64,000 nucleotides of DNA from Oscarella lobularis (GCF_947507565.1 NC_089189.1:434001-498000), one strand, 5' to 3'. Shown: positions 1 through 18,964, counted from the first letter of the stretch. Notes: generated by a model from the letters alone, not told the origin. Numbers and translations are program-made.

Positions 1-2
1 GC

Positions 3-90
3 TATCGGAAGTACTTGGAACGCACGTGGTCGCTGGAAAACGCCTCGAAAATGACGAAAAAACGACTGGATTGTGAACGAAGCATCTCAG
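3..90 (+). CDS. possible 3' end of an exon entering from the left edge (partial, unidentified)
   Basis: Reading from base 3 gives 29 open codons (start YRKYLERTWS, charged, alpha-helical in character), ending TCAG before GTACGG, a reasonable 5' splice site. No continuation exon could be recognised downstream, and the next 2.9 kb is repeat-rich. The family is unknown. It could equally be chance open sequence. Confidence 0.25.
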
Positions 91-427
91 GTACGGCACT
101 GTTCTTTTTTTAAATGCATCGACGAGCGTTTCTCGCCGTTTCGAAGTCGAGAAAAAAGGAATGCTCGCGCGTTCTTCGAAACGTCGTTATTAGACGTTCG
201 AAAGCGCGTTTAGAAGCATTTTATGATCTTATAGATAGCTCTTGCACGATTTTAATGGCCGAAAAGGAGTCGAACGACTCCCCATTCCGCTCCCGAATTT
301 CGATCGCTGTTTTCGCCTTAGATTCATTAGCTAGGGTAGGTCCGCCGATACCGAACGTCTAAACTAATGCTGATCCTTTGTTTGAGACGGTCACATAAGA
401 GATTTGAGTTGGTGCCGTTTTTCGAAA

Positions 428-1140
428 ACCGTGAGCTATAGTCCATGGTTTTAGTCAAGAACATCATCTCTTAGAACTTCGAATTTTCTATGTCAAACGA
501 TAGGGCTTTAGTATCTAGTTAATTCCACGATTCTAAAAATTGCCTATCTAAGCTTTTTTCGAGAGGCGTGCCTAATATTAACTCGTACCGGAAGTGGGTC
601 TTTTTCAGTGTGAAATTTGACCCGTACGAACAGTTTGACTTTGTAGAGTTGTTCTACTAGTAAAGTAGAGTAGATCTAGTGCGTTTATTTGGAAATCGGC
701 GAGTTGAGATTTTTCAGCATCCCTGAACTATAGCACACGGTTTTTGGTCAAAAACCGCATCTCCCAGAACGCTACGATTTCTACGTGAAACGATAGAGCT
801 TTAGTACCTAGTTGACTCCACGGTCTCAAAATTGTCAAGCGCCAATTTTTTGGCATTTTTGAAGGGTGTGGCTTATATTAATACGTACCGGAAGTGGTCT
901 TTTTTCGTGTGAAATTTGACCCGTACGAACTGTTTGACCTCGTAGGGTTGTTCTACTCATAAAGTAGAGTAGATCTAGCGCGTTTAGTTAGAAATCCGTG
1001 AGTTGTGATTTTTAGGAAACCGTGAGCTATAGTCCATGGTTTTTGCTCATTTTGGTGACCTCTCCGATTCCTAAGATTTCTTTACCAAACAATGGGGATG
1101 GGTTGCCTGTTTGAACTCGCGATACGAATAGGACCTCACA
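428..1140. repeat. degenerate tandem repeat, period about 295 bp
   Basis: Three diverged copies begin near 428, 721 and 1017, each with a block like GAGCTATAGTCCATGGTTTT. A second shared block around 585-715 and 886-1012 contains GTGAAATTTGACCCGTACGAA and a TAGAGTAGATCTAG motif. Copies differ by many substitutions and small indels, so the array is old. No coding potential was seen. Confidence 0.75.
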
Positions 1141-1367
1141 CCTCAAATTTTGGCTAAAATTGGAATTTTTTTGTAGATGCCTATATGAGCACATGGATCA
1201 ATTCCCTCCTCCTCCACGGCGTTTTATCAGCTAAATCAAGGTAAATAGGACAATAGATTTGAGTGGACTGGTTTCTAATTTTATTTTAGTTCTCTGTCCT
1301 CTCCCCAACGGATCAATCCGACGATGTTTGGATGAAGAAAGAAGAGGAAGTAGACGAAGCCATCACC

Positions 1368-1600
1368 CTGGGGACTTGGGTCAAAGTCTCCCTCCTTGTG
1401 GGCTGGAGGTTAATCAGCTTCTCCCCTGGTGACTTGGGTTAAAGTCTCCCTCCTTGTGGGCTGGAGGCTAATGTGCTCTCCCCTGGGGACTTGGGTCAAA
1501 GTCTCGCTCCTTGGAGGCTGGAGGATAATGTGCCTACCCCCTGTGGACTTGGGTTAAAGTTCACTGTGGGGACTGCAGTCTCAGTCTCACCGCTGGCCAG
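1368..1600. repeat. minisatellite, about 57 bp period, 4 copies
   Basis: The core CTGGGGACTTGGGTCAAAG recurs at about 1368, 1426, 1482 and 1541, each followed by a CTCCTTG...GGCTGGAGG block. Copies differ at a handful of positions and the last one is truncated. Confidence 0.8.
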
Positions 1601-1639
1601 GAGGTCAAGCGGCAGCGCAGGATCAACCAATCAACGAGG

Positions 1640-1682
1640 AGGAGGAGGAGGAAGGAGGAGGAAGGAGGAGGAGGAAGGGGAG
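1640..1682. repeat. purine-only GGA/GGAA tract
   Basis: About 40 bases of GAGGAGGAGGAAGG-type sequence with no pyrimidines on the + strand. It directly follows the 57-bp minisatellite and is a simple-sequence tract. Confidence 0.75.
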
Positions 1683-2998
1683 ACGAGAGATGACTTTTAA
1701 TTTTTTATTTATATACATCCGGGATATTCAATAAAATTTTGACCATAGTTTTTCCTACTTTTACGGCCGGAAGCGGCACGCGACGTGAAGTGACGTATAC
1801 GCCATTTCACGTCACGTGCGCGCAGTTCCCTAAGCTAAGTGCTCTTGTCTCCATACCCTGGAGATCAAGAGCGAAAATCATGCAACTACTGTACGCATGC
1901 AGTAAAACGTGCAAAAAGCTTCTACATGCGAAAAGTTTCTTCTTTCGATGATCCGCTGTCCTTGACCACGCGACAAAGGTATCGCGATTACAGGGGGCCT
2001 CAGCCTGAGAGCTTTCCGTGCGCAGCGCGATCTCTAATAATTGAGAGATTCGCGACACGCGCTGGGATATCATGTCGCGCACGTCGCGCGCGTGACCCGA
2101 AGAACGAAAAACGCCGGATCTCCGTAAGGGCGCTTACCTTTCGACGACAGCTGTTGTCTCATTGTCGACGGACAATGTCAAGCCCTTGGACCTATGCGAC
2201 GCAAGGAGAAGCTCAGAAAATCGACAAGGACCTCTTTTAGCGATTACCGGGGCTCGCGGGGCTCGGCGTTGCTTCGGCCATCCTCAAATGCTATCCGAGA
2301 GATTCGCTTCCCTCGGGTGACGTTCTCGTGTGCTGCGAGCCTGGAAAAACGGCGGAGACGGGCTCGTTGCAGCGCGACATTTGAAGCGTTTCGTAAGAGT
2401 CTCAAACGCATGCGCGCTGATGATCACGTGGCTCATTGCATCTCCCGTATATGTCTAAAAATAAAGAATAATAATTGCACAAGCAATACTGAATCCGAAG
2501 TCACTGCTGTCACCCATCAAAGCATCAAACGCACAGCCTCCTCTTGTAATTCGGTGAACGGACGAGCATGAGACGTTTCATCCCACCTTCCATATATGGA
2601 AAGAAGGTGACCCTACAGCACTACGAAAATATTATGAGACACCAATAGGAATAGTCCTCCATCAAGTGTACCTAAATGTAGCAGCAGCGCGTTCCAACAA
2701 ATTCCTGGAACGCGGCCAGGTTCCCCCTTGCTACTCCAGCTCCTAGAAGAATAAAAAAACCATTAGCCCTCGGAAGCCCTTCCACCACTGTCCACGCCCC
2801 CTCCAAATCAAACCAACGGCGCAGCGGGGGCGACAAAAGGGAGTGCACACATCCGTGTTAGCAAAACCAATGCATGAGAATAAGCTCTCTGACGTCAATA
2901 GGACACTACGCCCCCCTTACTCTAACTGACCATAAAGCGTCGACGAACGACCCCCCTCCCGTATAAACCGCTGCCCCACCGCGCACGACAAGCGGTCC
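1683..2998. other. no gene recognised
   Basis: Several open frames of 60-130 codons occur on both strands, but none shows recognisable motifs, and they overlap each other in CG-rich sequence. A short inverted repeat, CCTTCCATATATGGAAAG, sits near 2588. The last few hundred bases presumably contain the promoter of the receptor kinase starting at 2999; no clear TATA element was identified. Confidence 0.5.
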
Positions 2999-6581
<3,583 letters not shown>

Positions 6582-6969
6582 GAGGGCGTGGAAAATTTAT
6601 GAACCTCGATTTTTGGAGATAGTCTGACTTTCTGAATATCAACTCACTTTCTGAATAATCAACTCACTTATATTATTTAAATAGATCGAGTGCAAAGACT
6701 ATATAGGGTGCCTAAAGGGAACGTGCGATCGCGTTGCCGAACGACTTTTGGGGGCCCCTCTCGACGAATTTCTCGCTCGCTTTGCGCGATTAGATCACAC
6801 GTACCTGTTTGACGAGGCGGTTACGCTCAACGACGTCGCAATAAGCGCAGCAGAAAAGTTTCGAAGGTATAACAAAACAGATCCGGGTTTCAAGTGTCTA
6901 CGTGCGCGCGCACGCTCCGAAGTCACACCTTCGCATGACGTCACGGCGCTCACTCCGAGACGAACGAAG

Positions 6970-10116
<3,147 letters not shown>

Positions 10117-10512
10117 CTCTTAATTAAGTTCTGACTCCATAATAAAATTTAATTGGGAGGGATGTTTTAACCGCGGATATTAATTAAACTAGGATGTCTG
10201 TACCCACACAAGCTTAGGATCTATCTAGGATCTAACTCGTTTGCGTGTTCTGAATAATTCTCTCGTAAGGATTTTTAGCCCGTGACCGTGTATGGGAGAG
10301 TGGTGAGGGCTAAAGGACATCTGTGCATTGTCTATCAAATAAACGCTCACCTTACGGACGCGTAATTACGCTTTCTTTCGTCGCAAGAGTCTTCGTCCAC
10401 GCGCAGGCGTATAATCTGTCTCGTGACGCTCCACGATTCCCGAACGTGCTACACTGGTTTGTCATTGGCTCGGGTCAAAGTGACTTCACTCCTCGCCGTT
10501 CACTCTGCCGTG
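10117..10512 (+). promoter_or_regulatory. duplicated 5' flank of the Cys-rich gene cluster
   Basis: This stretch links the kinase B stop to the first GFR-alpha-like gene. It is almost identical to 15008-15395 in front of the second copy, and partly conserved before copies 3 and 4 (for example CTCGTAAGGATTTTTAG, and ATCAA(A/C)TAAACGCTCACCTT followed by GGACGCGT). The conservation marks the duplicated upstream region and probably the promoter; no transcription start can be fixed by eye. Confidence 0.5.
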
Positions 10513-13500
10513 ATGACGCCCCTTTCCTTCGCTGTGCTCGCCCTCGCCGCGGTTCTTTTCGCTCCCGCAGTAACCGCTCAAGCAAACTGCTCCTACGCCG
10601 CCATCCAATGCATACAAGACAAGGCGTGCAATCAGAGCTTTCATCAATACAACACGGCCTGTGCAAGCGCCTACCTTAGCGGGCTCTCGTCCGACTGCAC
10701 GTCCCAATGCAATACGTCTCTCGCCGAAGCCATTCGACTCGAACCGGCTCTCAGCGATTGCGAGTGCACCGACTACGCCTGCTCGATCGGACAACGAAAC
10801 CTCGTCAAAGCTTGCTACGGTAATATAAGAAAGGGGGACCACACCCTGTCACTCCTCCACGTCTAGCCATATGACCCTAAACAAAGGTCATGGGAATCCA
10901 CGCAGATAACACAAGGGCATCGAAATTAAAATTGATGACTGCCTTTTTTTATAAATTTCGCTTTCTTCTTTTTTTCGAGGAACGCCCCTTCGCGTGCACT
11001 GGGAACGCCCCTTCGCGGTCACTATGTAATTAATTAAGCGTTCGTTTAGGTATAATTGTTCCGGCTAAATTTTGCGGGGACATCAATGTCGACTGCAATG
11101 CGAACAGCACATGTGCCGCGGCCTCGCTAGATTATGTAGCAAAGTGTGGTGCCGCTTTCGGCAGCGGAAAACAAAGCGATTGCACGGATGCCTGTCGAAT
11201 GAGCTTGAATGCTCTGCTAACTATAGAACCCAAATTTCGTACGTGCACGTGCGGCGGTGAACCGACATGCGAAGCATCACAGAAAAATATCCAAGCAGGA
11301 TGTGAGTACTGTAATCGATAGGGAACTTAATTAAAAAAATAATCATATATCGCAGGTTTTACGTGCGACGTCATCGGACAATACTGCTACGATGACCCTA
11401 TGTGTCGCCCGTTGGTCACGAAATATACGACAGACTGCGGGACTCTTCTCTCGGGAGCGACAATGACCTGTTCGAAAGATTGTCTCGACAGTACGAATGC
11501 GCTAATCGTCGCGGAGCCCACTTTTAGCACGTGCCAGTGCGCTATGAGCAACTCTAACTGCACTATTGAACAGACTCGACTTGCCTCGTGTTACGGTAAG
11601 TCCTTCGAAAAAAAAACCGACTCTCTTCGACTATTTGCTCTATCTATGACAGCGATGCCGGGATCGTGCGCGTACGCGTCGGCGGTGTGTCGAACCGATG
11701 TCACGTGCAATGCCGCTCTTCAAACGTACCTGACCGAATGTGGAAAAGTTTTCGAGTCGGGTGCACCCGCTGACTGCACGATGAAATGCCGGGATAGTTT
11801 GAACAACTTGCTCACGGTTGCTCCCAGCTTTATCACCTGCTCCTGCGCTGGGGATGCCGAGTGCATAATGAGTCAGACGAATGTGGAAAAGGGCTGCTAT
11901 CGTGAGTTGATCTAAGGCTGTCGGTTTATTAATTCAATTCTTTTTTAAAAGAGGGATATCGCTTCTGCTCTAAACTTTACGCTGACTGCAGCGGTAAACC
12001 GTGTGGGAATCAAATTGATGCCTACGTGAACGCCTGCAGCAAAGTCATTGCAAGTGGAGCTAAAGCTGACTGCACGCTCGATTGCCTTAGCAAATTGACA
12101 GCGGCAACGCAATCGATATCGGGCCTAAGTACGTGCGTTTGCCCTACGGCCGACAAAGCATGCACAATGAGTCAGCAGAATTTCAAAGATGCTGAATGCT
12201 ATGGTAAAGGGCATCGCTATAAATTATCACATAATTTTTTGCTTTCTATTTCTCAAGCAAACTGCTCCTACGCCGCCATCCAATGCATACAAGACAAGGC
12301 GTGCAATCAGAGTTTTCAACAGTACAACACGGCCTGTGCAAGCGCTTACGCTAGCGGGCTCTCGTCCGATTGCACGTCCCAATGCAATACGTCTCTCGCC
12401 GACGCCCTAGCGCGTCAACCGAACCTCGGCACTTGCGTGTGCACCGACTACGCCTGCTCGATCGGACAACGAAACCTCGTCAAAGCTTGCCACGGTAAGA
12501 AAGGGGGACCACACCCTCCACGTCTAGCCATATGACCCTAAACAAAGGTCATGGGAATCCACGCAGATAACACAAGGGCATCGAAATCTAAAATTAAAAT
12601 TGATGACTGCCTTTTTATAAATTTCGCTTTCTTCTTTTTTTTGAAGAACGCCCCTTTCGCGTGCACTGGGAACGCCCCTTCGCGGTCACTATTTTAATTA
12701 AGCGTTCGTTTAGGTAAAATTCTTCCGCCTAAATTTAAATTTTGCGGCGACATCGTTGTCGACTGCAATGCGAACAGCGCATGTGCTGCGGCCTCGCAAG
12801 ATTATCTAGTGAAGTGTGGTGCCGTTCTCGGCAGCGGAAAACAAAGCGATTGCACGGATGCCTGTCAAATGAGCTTGAATGCTCTTCTAACAATAGAACC
12901 CAAATTTCGTACGTGCATGTGCGGCGGTGAACAGATATGCGAAGCATCACAGAAAAATATCCAAGCAGGATGTGAGTACTGTAATCGATAGGAAACTTAA
13001 TTAAAAAATAATCATATATCGCAGGTTTTACGTGCGACGTCATCGGACAGTACTGCTACGATGACCCTATGTGTCGCCCGTTGGTAACGAATTATACGAC
13101 AGACTGCGGGACTCTTCTCTCGGGCGCGGTAAAAACCTGCTCGAAAGATTGTCTCGACAGTACCAATGCATTGGTCGCTGCGGAGCCCACTCTAAGCACG
13201 TGCCAGTGCGCTATGGGCAACTCTAACTGCACTATCGAACAGACTCGACTTGCCTCGTGTTACGGTAAGTCCTTCGAAAAAAAAAACCCGACTCTCTTAG
13301 ACTATTTGCTTTATCTATGACAGCGACGCCGGAATCGTGCGCGTACGCGTCGGTGGTGTGTGGGACCGATGTCACGTGCAATGCCGCTCTTCAAACGTAC
13401 CTGAACGAATGTGGAAAACTTTTCGAGTCGGGTGCCGCCGCTGACTGCACGACGAAATGCCGGGATAGTTTGAACAACTTGCTCACGGTTGCTCCCAGCT

Positions 13501-14027
13501 TTATCACCTGCTCCTGCGCTGGGGATGCCGAGTGCATGATGGGTCAGACGAATGTGGAAAAGGGCTGCTATCGTGAGTTGATCTAAGGCTGTCGGTTTAT
13601 TAATTCAATTCTTTTTTAAAAGAGGGATATCGCTTCTGCTCTAAACTTTACGCTGACTGCAGCGGTAAACCGTGTGGGAATCAAATTGGTGCCTACGTGA
13701 CCGCCTGCAGCAAACTCATTGCAAGTGGAGCTAAAGCTGACTGCACCCCCGATTGCCTTAGCAAATTGACAGCGGCAACGCAATCGATACAGGGCCTAAG
13801 TACGTGCGTTTGCCCTACGGCCGACAAAGCATGCACAATGAGTCAGGAAAATTTCAAAAAAGCTGAATGCTACTATCATGGTAAAGGGCATCGAGTATAA
13901 CGCTATAAATTATCACATAATTTTTTGCTTTCTATTTTCAGCAACTCCCACTCCAACTGCTGGAGCTGAGAGAGTGACCGTCTTTGCGACTTGGATCATT
14001 GCCACCGTCTTCTTTTTAGCCTACTAG
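10513..14027 (+). CDS. GFR-alpha/GAS1-like Cys-rich surface protein with 10 modules
   Basis: Eleven predicted exons (10513-10819, 11050-11301, 11356-11595, 11653-11901, 11952-12203, 12258-12494, 12714-12971, 13025-13264, 13324-13572, 13623-13880, 13942-14027) join to 875 aa. A signal peptide is followed by ten modules of about 80 aa, one per exon, all phase 1. Each carries about ten Cys in the order C-C-C-C-C-C-CxC-C-C, for example CIQDKAC, then DCTSQC, then CECTDYAC. This layout matches GDNF/GAS1 domains of GFR-alpha receptors; a sponge-specific Cys module is the alternative. The last exon gives a short linker and a hydrophobic C-terminus (ATWIIATVFFLAY), which suggests GPI or TM anchoring. 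Module order is ABCDE-ABCDE, a head-to-tail fusion of two five-module genes. AATAAA lies at about 14034. Confidence 0.72.
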
Positions 14028-14129
14028 CTCGGCAATAAAACGACGCCGCCGTCTTTGAAATGACTGGCAGCGGGCAATGAACGTTATCGAAGTTGTGTGT
14101 TGTCTTTTGGTTTGTCTTTTGTTCGTGCA
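14028..14129. terminator. 3' flank of GFR-alpha-like gene 1 with polyadenylation signal
   Basis: AATAAA at about 14034 follows the stop at 14025-14027 by a few bases. The same CTCGGCAATAAAACGACGCC block follows the stop of copy 2 at about 17275. Confidence 0.55.
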
Positions 14130-15007
14130 ATTTTATATAAAAAGGGAAGCCCCCTCGACGAATTTTTCCACTCGTTCCGGTTGGAAAATCGACGGCCTCA
14201 ATTACAACTGACTTTGAAAGTAGCCTCGCGTTGTCAGGCTTCTCTTACATCTATGCTACCACTACGAAACGATCCCTATTCGCATGCAACAGACGGAGCG
14301 CCACTTTGCGGTGCCGCTACGACGGCTACGATCGCACGGTACAAATCACCATTACTTACACTTATCTAATATAAACGCTTTAGAAAAGTCTCGTGCCGTA
14401 TAAATGGACGGCACCGCGGAATCGCTACTGCTACGCATTTTCAACGAAGTAATCAAGGTGAAATTTTTCATAAATTTTCTAGTTGGTCGTTCGGCGTGTT
14501 GCTATGGGAGATTGCTACACTCGGTAACAAATTCCTATTTACATATTTTCGATATACTGTATTGAATTTATAAAGGAAGTGCGCCTTATCCGGGTGTGCC
14601 CACCGAAAAGCTGTACGACCTTCTCACGAAGGACGGCTATCGGATGATAAAACCTCGCACGTGTTCTCGCAACTTGTAAGTGAAAAAACGGGGACCTCGC
14701 AATTCGATTTATATAGTCTATACTCGTTCGGCGCAGCTACAATCTTATGCTCAAGTGCTGGGCTCTCGATCCGGACGAACAACCGAAATTCCACGAACTC
14801 ATCTCGCTCATCGAAACCGAAGAGGTATACATAGCGCAAATGCTATTTATAAAGCGTAACTAAAGGATTCGGAAGCACGACGGGGAAGATGTCGAAAAAC
14901 AACAAAATTTGGGAAGTTCTGAATCGAATAATTCAAGGAAAAGACAAGACGACAGCGGATTGCCTGATACACCAATTCTACCAACGAGAACCTTTCCCTA
15001 GCTCTTA
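14130..15007 (+). pseudogene. deleted copy of receptor kinase B
   Basis: The block begins with sequence like the 5' flank of kinase B (CCCTCGACGAATTT). At about 14251 it resumes in the second Ig-like exon (CTACCACTACGAAACG). At about 14340 it jumps directly into the intron before kinase exon 9 (GTACAAATCACCATTA). It then follows kinase B through the exons encoding PYKWTAPE, the LLWE segment and the C-terminal tail, introns included. The TM, the nucleotide-binding lobe and the HRD/DFG exons are missing, so no kinase can be made. Near-identity to 9420-10116 suggests a recent segmental duplication. Confidence 0.85.
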
Positions 15008-15395
15008 ATTAAGTTCTGACTCCATAATAAAATCTAATTGGGAGGGGATGTTCAATAAATGACGCATTTTAACCGCGGATATTAATTAATTAAACTAGGA
15101 TGTCGATACCTACACACGCTTAGGATCTATCTAGGATCTAACTCGTTTGCGTGTTCTGAATAATTCTCTCGTAAGGATTTTTAGCCCGTGACCGTGTATG
15201 GGAGAGTGGTGAGGGCTAAAGGACATCTGTGCATTGTCTATCAAATAAACGCTCACCTTACGGACGTGTTTGACTCATGAGTCTTCGTCCACGCGCAGGC
15301 GTATAATCTGTCTCGTGACGCTCCACGATTCCCGCACGTGCTACACTGGTTTTGTCATTGGCTCGGGTCAAAGTGACTTCACTCCTCGCCGTTCA

Positions 15396-17274
15396 ATGAC
15401 GCCCCTTTCCTTCGCTGTGCTCGCCCTCGCCGCGGTTCTTTTCGCTCCCGCAGTAACCGCTCAAGCAAACTGCTCCTACGCCGCCATCCAATGCATGCAA
15501 GACAAGGCGTGCAATCAGAGTTTTCAACAGTACAACACGGCCTGTGCAGGCGCTTACGCTAGCGGACAGTCGGTCAACTGCACGTCCCAATGCAATACGT
15601 CTCTCGCCGAAGCCATTCGACTCGAACCGGCTCTCAGCGATTGCGAGTGCACGGACCACACCTGCTCAATTGGCCAACGAAATCTCGTCAAAGCCTGCTA
15701 CGGTAATATAAGAAAGGAGGACCACACCCTGTCACTCCTCCACGTCTAGCCATATGACCCTAAACAAAGGTCATGGGAATCCACGCAGATAACACAAGGG
15801 CATCGAAATTAAAATTGATGACTGCTTTTTTTATAAATTTCGCTTTCTTCTTTTTTTTTGAGGAACGCCCCTTCGCGTGCACTGGGAACGCCCCTTCGCG
15901 GTCACTATGTAATTAATTAAGCGTTCGTTTAGGTATAATTGTTCCGGCTCAATTTTGCGGGGACATTTTTACCGACTGCTATGGCAACAGCACATGTGCC
16001 GCGGCCTCGCTAGATTATACAACAAAGTGTGGTACCGTTCTCGGCACCGGAAAACAAAGCGATTGCACGGATGCCTGTCGAATGAGCTTGAATGCTCTTC
16101 TAACTATAGAACCCAAATTTCGTACGTGCACGTGCGGCGGTGAAGAGATATGCGAAGCATCACAGAAAAATATCCAAGCAGGATGTGAGTACTGTAATCG
16201 ATAGGAAACTTAATTTAAAAATAATCATATATCGCAGGTTTTACGTGCGACGTCATCGGACAGTACTGCTACGATGACCTGACGTGTCGCCCGTTGGTAA
16301 CGAATTATACGACAGACTGCGGGACTCTTCTCTCGGGCGCGGTAAAAACCTGCTCGAAAGATTGTCTCGACAGTACCAATGCATTGGTCGCTGCGGAGCC
16401 ACTCTAAGAACATGCCAGTGCGCTATGGACAACTCTAACTGCACTAGGGAACAGACTCAACTTGCCTCGTGTTACGGTAAGTCCTTAGAAAAAAACCCCG
16501 ACTCTCTTAGACTATTTGCTCTATCTACGACAGCGACGCCGGGATCGTGCGCGCACGCGTCGGCGGTGTGTGGAATCGATGTCACGTGCAATGCCGCTCT
16601 TCAAACGTACCTGACCGAATGTGGAAAACTTTTCGATTCGGGTGCCGCCGCTGACTGCACGACGAAATGCCGGGATAGTTTGAACAACTTGCTCACGGTT
16701 GCTCCCAGCTTTATCAGCTGCGCCTGCGCTGGGGATGCGGAGTGCATGATGGGTCAGGCGAATCTGGAAAAGGGCTGCTATCGTGAGTCAATTCAAGGCT
16801 ATCGGTTTATTAATTCAATATACTTCTTTTAAGAGGGAAATCGCTTGTGCTCTAAACTTTACGCTGACTGCAGCGGTAAACCGTGTGGGAATCAAATTGC
16901 TGCCTACTTGACCGCCTGCAGCAATGTCATTGCAAGTGGAAATGTGTCCGACTGCACGCCTGATTGCCTTAGCAAATTGACAGCGGCAACGCAATCAATA
17001 TTGGGCCTAAGTGCGTGCGTTTGCCCTACGGCCGACAAAGTATGCATGATGAATCAGCAGAATTTCAAAGATGCTGAATGCTACGATAAGTGTAAAGGGC
17101 ATCAAGTATAACGCTATAAATTATCATATAATTTTTTGCTTTCTATTTCATGCAGCAACTCAAGGTCCCCCCACTCAAGGAGGCACTCAAGGGCCCACTC
17201 CAACTGATGGAGCTGAGAGAGTGACCGCCTTTGCGACTTGGATCATTGCCACCGTCTTCTTTTTAGCCTTCTAG
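15396..17274 (+). pseudogene. GFR-alpha-like Cys-rich gene 2, five modules, one-base frameshift
   Basis: Six predicted exons (15396-15702, 15933-16184, 16238-16476, 16534-16782, 16834-17091, 17156-17274) encode a signal peptide, modules A-E and a hydrophobic tail, parallel to each half of gene 1. Exon 3 is 239 nt where the paralogues have 240. At about 16399 GAGCC-ACTCTAAG replaces GAGCCCACTCTAAG, bringing a TAA into frame at about 16406, inside module C. Everything else, including all splice sites, is intact. It is either a very young pseudogene or an assembly error. The linker before the tail is expanded with GTQGP-type repeats. Confidence 0.72.
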
Positions 17275-17332
17275 CTCGGCAATAAAACGACGCCGCCGTC
17301 TTTGAAATGACTGGCAACGTTATCGAAGTTGT

Positions 17333-17765
17333 GTGTTGTCTTTTGGTTTGTCTTTTGTTCGTGCAATTTTATATAAAAAGGGAAGTCCCCTCGACGAATT
17401 TTCCCACTCGTTCCGGTTGGAAAATCGACGGTCTCGATTACAACTGACTTTGAAAGTAGCCTCGCGTTGTCAGGCTCCTCTTACATCTATGCTACCACTA
17501 CGAAACGATCCCTATTCGCATGCAACAGATGGAGCGCCACTTTGCGGTGCCGCTACGAAGGCTACAATCGCACGGTACAAATCCCCATTACTTACACTTA
17601 TCTAATATAAACGCTTTAGAAAAGTCTCGTGCCGTCTAAGTGGACGGCACCGCGGAATCGCTACTGCTACGCATTTTCAACAAAGTAATCAAGGTGAAAT
17701 TTTTCAATACGCGTATAAATTTTCTAGTTGGTCGTTCGGCGTGTTGCTATGGGAGATCGCGAGTT
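17333..17765 (+). pseudogene. second, shorter relic of receptor kinase B
   Basis: The sequence is nearly identical to 14097-14510: 5'-flank fragment, Ig-like fragment at about 17491, then the PYKWTAPE exon (with PSKWTAP here) and the start of the WSFGVLLWE exon. It breaks off at about 17760, and the C-terminal kinase exons present in the first relic are gone. Confidence 0.8.
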
Positions 17766-18112
17766 CCTAATCATATACTTCAAAGTTCCAGAGGGGTCTA
17801 AAGTTGTACGACCTGGCTAGCTTTGTTCGTCTGACAAAATTTGGGAGATATCTAGGATCTAAGTCGTCGTGTGTTCTGAATAATTTTCTCCTAAGGATTT
17901 TTAGCTAAATTGCGATGCCCGTGGCCGTGTATGGGCGTCTATCGACTAAACGCTCACCTTTCGGACGCATCTTTTTCACTCGTTCTTTCCCCTCAAGACA
18001 CTTCGCCAGCGCGTCCCGTATAATCTGATTTGAGATCACGTGCTAGACTATGCTATGCTGCCTTACAGACGCGTGCCTTACAGCATACTCCTCGTCCATT
18101 TACGCCGCCGTC
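17766..18112. other. 5' flank of GFR-alpha-like gene 3
   Basis: No coding exon was seen. It contains diverged versions of the upstream block of genes 1 and 2 (TATCTAGGATCTAA, GGATTTTTAGC, AAACGCTCACC, GGACGC), so it probably includes the promoter. Confidence 0.45.
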
Positions 18113-18964
18113 ATGACGCCTCTTTCTTTCGCTGTTCTCGCCTTCGCCGCGGTTCTTTTCTCTCCCGCGGCAGTAACCGCTCAAAAAAACTGCTCAGACC
18201 CCGCCGTCCAATGCATACAAGACAAGGCGTGCGATCAGAGTGTTCAACAGTTCGACCCGGCTTGTGCAAAAGCTTACGTTAGCGGACTCTCGGCCGACTG
18301 CACGTCCCAATGCAATGCGTCTCTCCCCGACGACATGGTAAGTCAACCGGTGTGCACTACTGGTCAACGAAATCTCGTCAAAGCTTGCTTCGGTAAGAAC
18401 AAAAGGAGACCATGCACACCTTGTCACTAGTGTGCCTAGCTCCTCCTCCTCCGCGCCTAGACAATAGCTTTGAGGAACGCCCCATGACCCTCTCTAAAAA
18501 ATAGGGTCATTCGAAAGCTGGTATCTAATGAAGCAAACTTTTAGGTATAATTGTTCCGGCTAAATTTTGCGGGGACTTGGGTGTTGACTGCAATGCCAAC
18601 AGCACATGTGCCGCGGCCTCGCTACTTTATATCACAAACTGTGGCGCCGTTCTTGCCAGCGGAAAACAAAGCGACTGCACGGACGCTTGTCGAACGAGCT
18701 ATAATGCTGTGAGAGTTATAGAGCCCAGATTTCGATCGTGCTCGTGCGGCGGAGAACCGTTGTGCGAAGGAGCACAGAAAAAGATCCAGGCAGGATGTGA
18801 GTAGAATCGATAGGGAACTTAACTATGACAATAATTGCTCGTGTGCAGGTTTTATTTCAGCAACTCAAGGTCCCCCCACTCAAACTCAATGGCCCACTGA
18901 TGGAGCCGAGAGAGTGACCGCCTTTGCGACTTGGATCATTGCCACCGTCTTCTTTTTTGCCTAA
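18113..18964 (+). CDS. GFR-alpha-like Cys-rich protein 3, two modules
   Basis: Exons 18113-18392, 18545-18796 and 18849-18964 join to 215 aa. A signal peptide (MTPLSFAVLAFAAVLFSPAA) is followed by a shortened module A that has lost the CxC segment, a full module B, and a linker with a hydrophobic tail (ATWIIATVFFFA). The acceptor at 18849 is preferred because it restores the last Cys of module B; a second in-frame AG lies 12 bases downstream. It is probably GPI- or membrane-anchored like its neighbours. Confidence 0.7.

Noticed and set aside
1807-2571. Possible small genes on either strand
   Set aside because: Overlapping open frames with no motif, signal or splice context; composition explains them.
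6748-6969. N-terminal extension of kinase B starting MGAPLDEFLARF
   Set aside because: It would bury the signal peptide internally; the ATG at 6970 gives a 49-nt first exon identical in length to kinase A.
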